Shown here: in pieces, positions 60,853 to 64,000 of the stretch
Layout of the letters: each line of letters opens with the position of its first letter
Numbering within the stretch: position 1 is the stretch's first letter
Assembly (NCBI RefSeq): GCF_902833905.1
Contig: NZ_CADFGP010000031.1
Coordinates: 32,706-96,705, forward strand
Direction of reading: 5' to 3'
From: Paraburkholderia tuberum STM678
GTDB taxonomy: Bacteria; Pseudomonadota; Gammaproteobacteria; Burkholderiales; Burkholderiaceae
Length of the DNA: 64,000 bases
The notes under the pieces: model-generated
Database searches by the model: none
What the model was told of the DNA's origin: nothing
Seen by the model: the letters and a program-made list of their open reading frames with translations, nothing else
Position numbers and translations under genes: made by a program

Positions 60853-62121
60853 ATGCATTTATCCGAGCTTAAGACTCAGCACGTCTCCCAATTGATCGAG
60901 ATGGCCAATGGCCTCGAGATCGAAAGCGCGAACCGCCTGCGCAAGCAGGAATTGATGTTCGCCATTCTAAAAAAACGAGCCAAAGCGGGCGACACGATCT
61001 TCGGCGACGGCACCCTCGAAGTGCTGCCGGACGGTTTCGGCTTCCTGCGTTCGCCGGAAACCTCCTACCTCGCCAGCACGGATGACATCTACATCAGCCC
61101 GTCGCAAATCCGCCGCTTCAATCTGCATACGGGCGACACGATCGAAGGCGAAGTGCGCACGCCGAAAGACGGCGAGCGCTATTTCGCGCTGGTGAAGGTG
61201 GACAAGGTCAACGGCCAGCCGCCGGAGGCCTCGAAGCACAAGATCATGTTCGAAAACCTGACGCCGCTGCACCCGAACAAGGTGCTGCTGCTCGAACGTG
61301 AAATGCGTGGCGAAGAGAATGTGACCGGCCGCATCATCGACATGATCGCGCCGATCGGCAAGGGCCAGCGCGGCCTGCTCGTCGCGTCGCCGAAGTCGGG
61401 CAAGACCGTGATGCTTCAGCACATCGCGCACGCGATCAAGCAGAACCATCCCGACGTCGTGCTGTTCGTGCTGCTGATCGACGAGCGTCCGGAGGAAGTG
61501 ACGGAAATGCAGCGTTCGGTGGCCGGCGAAGTGATCGCCTCGACGTTCGACGAACCCGCCGCGCGTCACGTGCAGGTCGCCGAAATGGTGATCGAGAAGG
61601 CCAAGCGCCTCGTCGAAATGAAGAACGACGTCGTGATTCTGCTCGACTCGATCACGCGTCTCGCGCGCGCTTACAACACGGTGGTCCCGGCTTCGGGCAA
61701 GGTGCTGACGGGCGGTGTCGACGCGAACGCGCTGCAGCGCCCGAAGCGGTTCTTCGGCGCGGCGCGCAACATCGAGGAAGGCGGATCGCTGACCATCATC
61801 GGCACGGCGCTGATCGAAACCGGCAGCCGCATGGACGATGTGATCTACGAAGAGTTCAAGGGCACCGGCAACATGGAAGTCCACCTCGAGCGCCGTCTCG
61901 CCGAGAAGCGCGTCTACCCGTCAATCAACCTGAACAAGTCGGGCACGCGCCGCGAAGAGCTGCTGATCAAGCCCGAAGCGCTGCAGAAGATCTGGGTACT
62001 GCGCAAGTTCATTCACGACATGGACGAAGTCGAGTCGATGGAATTCCTGCTCGACAAGATCCGCCAGACGAAGAGCAATTCCGAGTTCTTCGACATGATG
62101 CGTCGTGGCGGCGGCAGCTAA
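60853..62121 (+). CDS. rho: Transcription termination factor Rho
   Basis: A 422-residue hexameric RNA helicase. The N-terminal helical part MHLSELKTQHVSQLIEMANG leads to the cold-shock-like RNA-binding domain (LEVLPDGFGFLRSPETSYL, DDIYISPSQIRRFNL). The motor has Walker A SPKSGKTVMLQHIA, Walker B VVILLDSITRLARAYN, the Q-loop PASGKVLTGGVDA and the R-loop region IIGTALIETGSRMDDV. Length equals the standard Rho. It has its own strong terminator. Confidence 0.98.
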   Translation: MHLSELKTQHVSQLIEMANGLEIESANRLRKQELMFAILKKRAKAGDTIFGDGTLEVLPDGFGFLRSPETSYLASTDDIYISPSQIRRFNLHTGDTIEGEVRTPKDGERYFALVKVDKVNGQPPEASKHKIMFENLTPLHPNKVLLLEREMRGEENVTGRIIDMIAPIGKGQRGLLVASPKSGKTVMLQHIAHAIKQNHPDVVLFVLLIDERPEEVTEMQRSVAGEVIASTFDEPAARHVQVAEMVIEKAKRLVEMKNDVVILLDSITRLARAYNTVVPASGKVLTGGVDANALQRPKRFFGAARNIEEGGSLTIIGTALIETGSRMDDVIYEEFKGTGNMEVHLERRLAEKRVYPSINLNKSGTRREELLIKPEALQKIWVLRKFIHDMDEVESMEFLLDKIRQTKSNSEFFDMMRRGGGS

Positions 62122-62167
62122 CGCGCGACGTTCGTGCCGGCCGTATTAGTCGGCAACTGCAACGCAT

Positions 62168-62201
62168 GAAAAACCGCTCGCAAACTGCGAGCGGTTTTTT
62201 T
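62168..62201 (+). terminator. Rho-independent terminator after rho
   Basis: The stem AAAAACCGCTCGCA/TGCGAGCGGTTTTT with an AAC loop is followed by further T residues, 47 bases after the rho stop codon. Confidence 0.9.
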
Positions 62202-62234
62202 CGTCCATCGTCCGTCATCGTGCCGCCGGTCGCG

Positions 62235-62561
62235 AATCTGACGTGCCGCATCTTCTTGATCGAGGAGGAGTTCACGCACGGCTACCGGCTGAAAAACATC
62301 GTCCGGCAGTTGACCCTCTCCTTCGCGACCGCCTCGGTGATCATCGTCGAGCGGCACCGGCTCGCGCTGCATCAAAGTCGCCTCGCGGAGTCCGTGAATC
62401 CGTACAATCCGGTCTACCAGAACACGCTCGCGATCGCGTCGATCAGCCGGTCGATTGCGCAGCAGGCCAGTTTGCTCGCGTCGCTCGACGGTTTCTATTT
62501 TCTGATCGGCGTCGCGATATGCGGCGGCCCGTTCGCCGCGTAGCAAAAACAGATCGACTGA
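62235..62561 (+). pseudogene. C-terminal remnant of an MFS (DHA2/EmrB-type) drug exporter
   Basis: The frame reads HGYRLKNIVRQLTLSFATAS, then VIIVERHRLALHQSRLAESV and NPYNPVYQNTLA, and ends in a hydrophobic helix (DGFYFLIGVAICGGPFAA). This matches the last periplasmic loop and final helix of 14-span EmrB-type exporters. The 5' nine tenths are missing. A TAG at 62541 interrupts a frame that continues QKQID to a TGA at 62559, so the tail also has a nonsense change. The only nearby ATG lies inside the rho terminator. It is a decayed fragment and probably not expressed. Confidence 0.65.
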
Positions 62562-62576
62562 AGGTGGGCTCCAAGC

Positions 62577-63410
62577 ATGCTGTCGAAACTCACGAACTGG
62601 CTGGGCGCACGGCGTCGCGAGCGCGCGCTGCGAGACTACGCGATCGACGATTCCTTGTGGCAGGCGACACTCGCCGGCCTACCCTTTCTCACGCATCTGG
62701 AAGCGCCCGATCTCGCGCGGCTGCGCGAGATGACGACTCTCTTCCTCGCGCAGAAGGAGTTCTCGACCGCGCACGAGCTCGAGCTGACCGATGCGATGAC
62801 GGTCGGCATCGCCGCGCAGGCGTGCCTGCCGGTGCTGAACCTGAGCCTCGATCTGTATCGCGGCTGGGTCGGCGTGATCGTCTATCCGGGCGAGTTCGTG
62901 ATCCGCAAGACCGTTGAGGACGAAGATGGCGTCGTGCACGAAATCGAACACGACGCCAGCGGCGAGGCGTGGGAAGGCGGCCCGGTGGTGCTGTCGTGGG
63001 AAGACGCGCAGATGACCGATGGCAGCGACGCATACAACGTCGTGATCCACGAGTTCGCGCACAAAATCGACATGTTCAACGGCGAAGCGGATGGCCACCC
63101 GCCGCTGATGCGCCGCTGGCACGCGCCGCTCGATGCGCAGGCATGGGCCGATGTGTTCGACCATGCATACGATCACTTCTGTGCGAAAGTCGACGCGGTG
63201 CCCGAGCGACGCTGGGCGCGTTTCGAACGCGAGTCGCTGATCGATCCGTATGCGGCGGACCATCCGTCGGAATTTTTTGCCGTATGCAGCGAGGCGCTGT
63301 TCGTGCGGCCCCAAGCGTTCGAGGCGGAGTATCCGGAACTGTACCGACTGCTCGCGCGCTACTACCGGCAAGATCCAGCGCGCGTCGGTTTGACGTTCAC
63401 GCCCATTTGA
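62577..63410 (+). CDS. mtfA: Zinc-dependent peptidase MtfA (Mlc titration factor A)
   Basis: A 277-residue cytosolic metallopeptidase; in E. coli it binds the repressor Mlc and so influences glucose PTS genes. The zinc motif is VVIHEFAHKIDMFNG (HExxH) with a downstream Glu in DHPSEFFAVCSEALF. The N-terminal LPFLTHLEAPDLARLREM region and VGVIVYPGEFVIRK are typical. AAGGTGGG precedes the ATG. It stands just after the exporter remnant and is transcribed apart from rho. Whether an Mlc-like partner exists in this organism is not known. Confidence 0.92.
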   Translation: MLSKLTNWLGARRRERALRDYAIDDSLWQATLAGLPFLTHLEAPDLARLREMTTLFLAQKEFSTAHELELTDAMTVGIAAQACLPVLNLSLDLYRGWVGVIVYPGEFVIRKTVEDEDGVVHEIEHDASGEAWEGGPVVLSWEDAQMTDGSDAYNVVIHEFAHKIDMFNGEADGHPPLMRRWHAPLDAQAWADVFDHAYDHFCAKVDAVPERRWARFERESLIDPYAADHPSEFFAVCSEALFVRPQAFEAEYPELYRLLARYYRQDPARVGLTFTPI

Positions 63411-63465
63411 GACGCCGCGAATGTGGGCGCCGCTTGCGCCGCAAGAGAATCCGCTGGCAGAAAAA

Positions 63466-63494
63466 TCGCCAAGCGACTGATTTTCTGCCATAAT
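63466..63494 (+). promoter_or_regulatory. Putative promoter of rpmE2
   Basis: TCGCCA (63466-63471, 4/6) and CATAAT (63489-63494, 5/6) are separated by 17 bases. The rpmE2 start lies about 95 bases further on. Confidence 0.45.
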
Positions 63495-63590
63495 CGCGGT
63501 TTTTCGACCGTAGGCAAGTGGCTCGCGCCTGAAGGCAGTCCCATTCGAGGCTGCACGCGGGTTGGCTACCGCCAGATTAAAGGAAAGACC

Positions 63591-63854
63591 ATGAAAGAAG
63601 GCATTCACCCGAATTACCGCGAAGTCCTGTTCGTCGACATGTCGAACGACTTCAGGTTCGTGACGCGCTCGACCATCCAGACGCGCGAAACCGCGGAATT
63701 CAACGGCAAGACCTACCCGCTCGCGAAGATCGAAGTGTCGTCGGAATCGCATCCGTTCTACACCGGCCAGCAAAAGATCATGGACACGGCCGGCCGCGTC
63801 GAGAAGTTCAACAAGAAGTTCGGCGCACGTGCTTCGGGCAAGGCAGTAAAGTAA
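63591..63854 (+). CDS. rpmE2: 50S ribosomal protein L31 type B
   Basis: An 87-residue ribosomal protein. MKEGIHPNYREVLFVDMSND is the typical start, and the CxxC zinc cysteines of type A L31 are absent, so it is the zinc-free paralogue. The end has SSESHPFYTGQQKIMDTAGRV. In other bacteria type B L31 is induced by zinc shortage; no Zur box is evident here. AAAGGAAAG precedes the ATG at 63591, and the open frame before it is not conserved. Confidence 0.95.
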   Translation: MKEGIHPNYREVLFVDMSNDFRFVTRSTIQTRETAEFNGKTYPLAKIEVSSESHPFYTGQQKIMDTAGRVEKFNKKFGARASGKAVK

Positions 63855-63885
63855 TACCGCAACGGTACCGGCTTCCGGCCGGCAA

Positions 63886-64000
63886 CGGAGATCGGGTAGG
63901 AGGCGGGGTTGCCCCCGCCGTCCTCCCACAACACCGGACGTACGGATCACGTATCCGGCGTTTCCTGACGACTGGATTGCTCCAGCGAGCTTCGTTTCGT
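63886..64000. other. Structured segment at the window end, possible edge of a group II intron or other mobile element
   Basis: Two strong hairpins follow each other. The first is GGAGGCGGGG with CCCCCGCCGTCCTCC; the second is CCGGACGTACGGATCACGTATCCGG-like, with CCGGA/TCCGG ends. The wording is reminiscent of the structured flanks of bacterial group II introns that carry a reverse transcriptase, but no coding part lies inside the window. The call is from memory and could be wrong. Confidence 0.3.

Noticed and set aside
62166..62543. A complete 125-residue gene after rho
   Set aside because: Its ATG lies within the rho terminator, and the sequence is the tail of an exporter with a nonsense codon; it is listed as a pseudogene.

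Overview
The window is a high-GC chromosomal segment of a beta-proteobacterium, most likely Burkholderia sensu lato (Paraburkholderia/Burkholderia). This rests on gene content: the PHB cluster phaC-phaA-phaB-phaR, a separate bktB-type thiolase, the surE-pcm-nlpD-rpoS block, dnaX-ybaB-recR next to a small SRP RNA, and trxA-rho. It also rests on strongly G/C-biased third codon positions. Species-level assignment is not possible by reading alone.

Layout. 1-5 kb: the 3' part of mfd, argE, a threonine/serine dehydratase-like gene and mscL. 5-9 kb: a minus-strand two-component cluster (CHASE3-type sensor kinase, a wrecked response regulator, a hybrid kinase). 9-17 kb: a hypothetical gene, an AsmA-family protein, a FetAB-type ABC pair, a secreted protein, a zinc-type oxidoreductase divergent from a LysR regulator. 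17-21.4 kb: bacterial NHEJ (ku, ligD). 21.6-30 kb: cytochrome P450, serB, two small membrane proteins (one only 43 aa), a MetC-like lyase, an exported protein, bktB, a sugar kinase and rimO.

30.36-33.50 kb is the accessory part and the most interesting region: an approximately 3.1-kb mobile element inserted inside the 5' end of rimO. The displaced native rimO start (26 codons, then a stop) remains at the right end. The element supplies a new start and N-terminus for rimO at the left end. It carries a truncated serine recombinase fused to the tail of another gene, a small unknown protein, a TIR-like (predicted NADase) protein and a HigB/HigA-type toxin-antitoxin pair. The TIR gene sits between two nearly identical terminator hairpins, like a cassette.

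33.6-43.6 kb: dusC, the PHB genes (phaR, phaB, phaA, phaC), pgeF-rluD and the divergent bamD. 43.6-50 kb: rlmD, a predicted 3'-5' exonuclease, then surE-pcm-nlpD-rpoS, all on the minus strand. 50.3-55.7 kb: a quinone oxidoreductase, a nitrate/sulfonate-type ABC importer and a class III CoA-transferase. 55.8-64 kb: recR, ybaB, dnaX, the 4.5S SRP RNA, trxA, rho, a remnant of an MFS exporter, mtfA, rpmE2 and, at the very end, a strongly structured segment that may begin another mobile element.

Start sites were corrected where a ribosome-binding site or family length favoured an internal start. No tRNA, rRNA or CRISPR array was seen.
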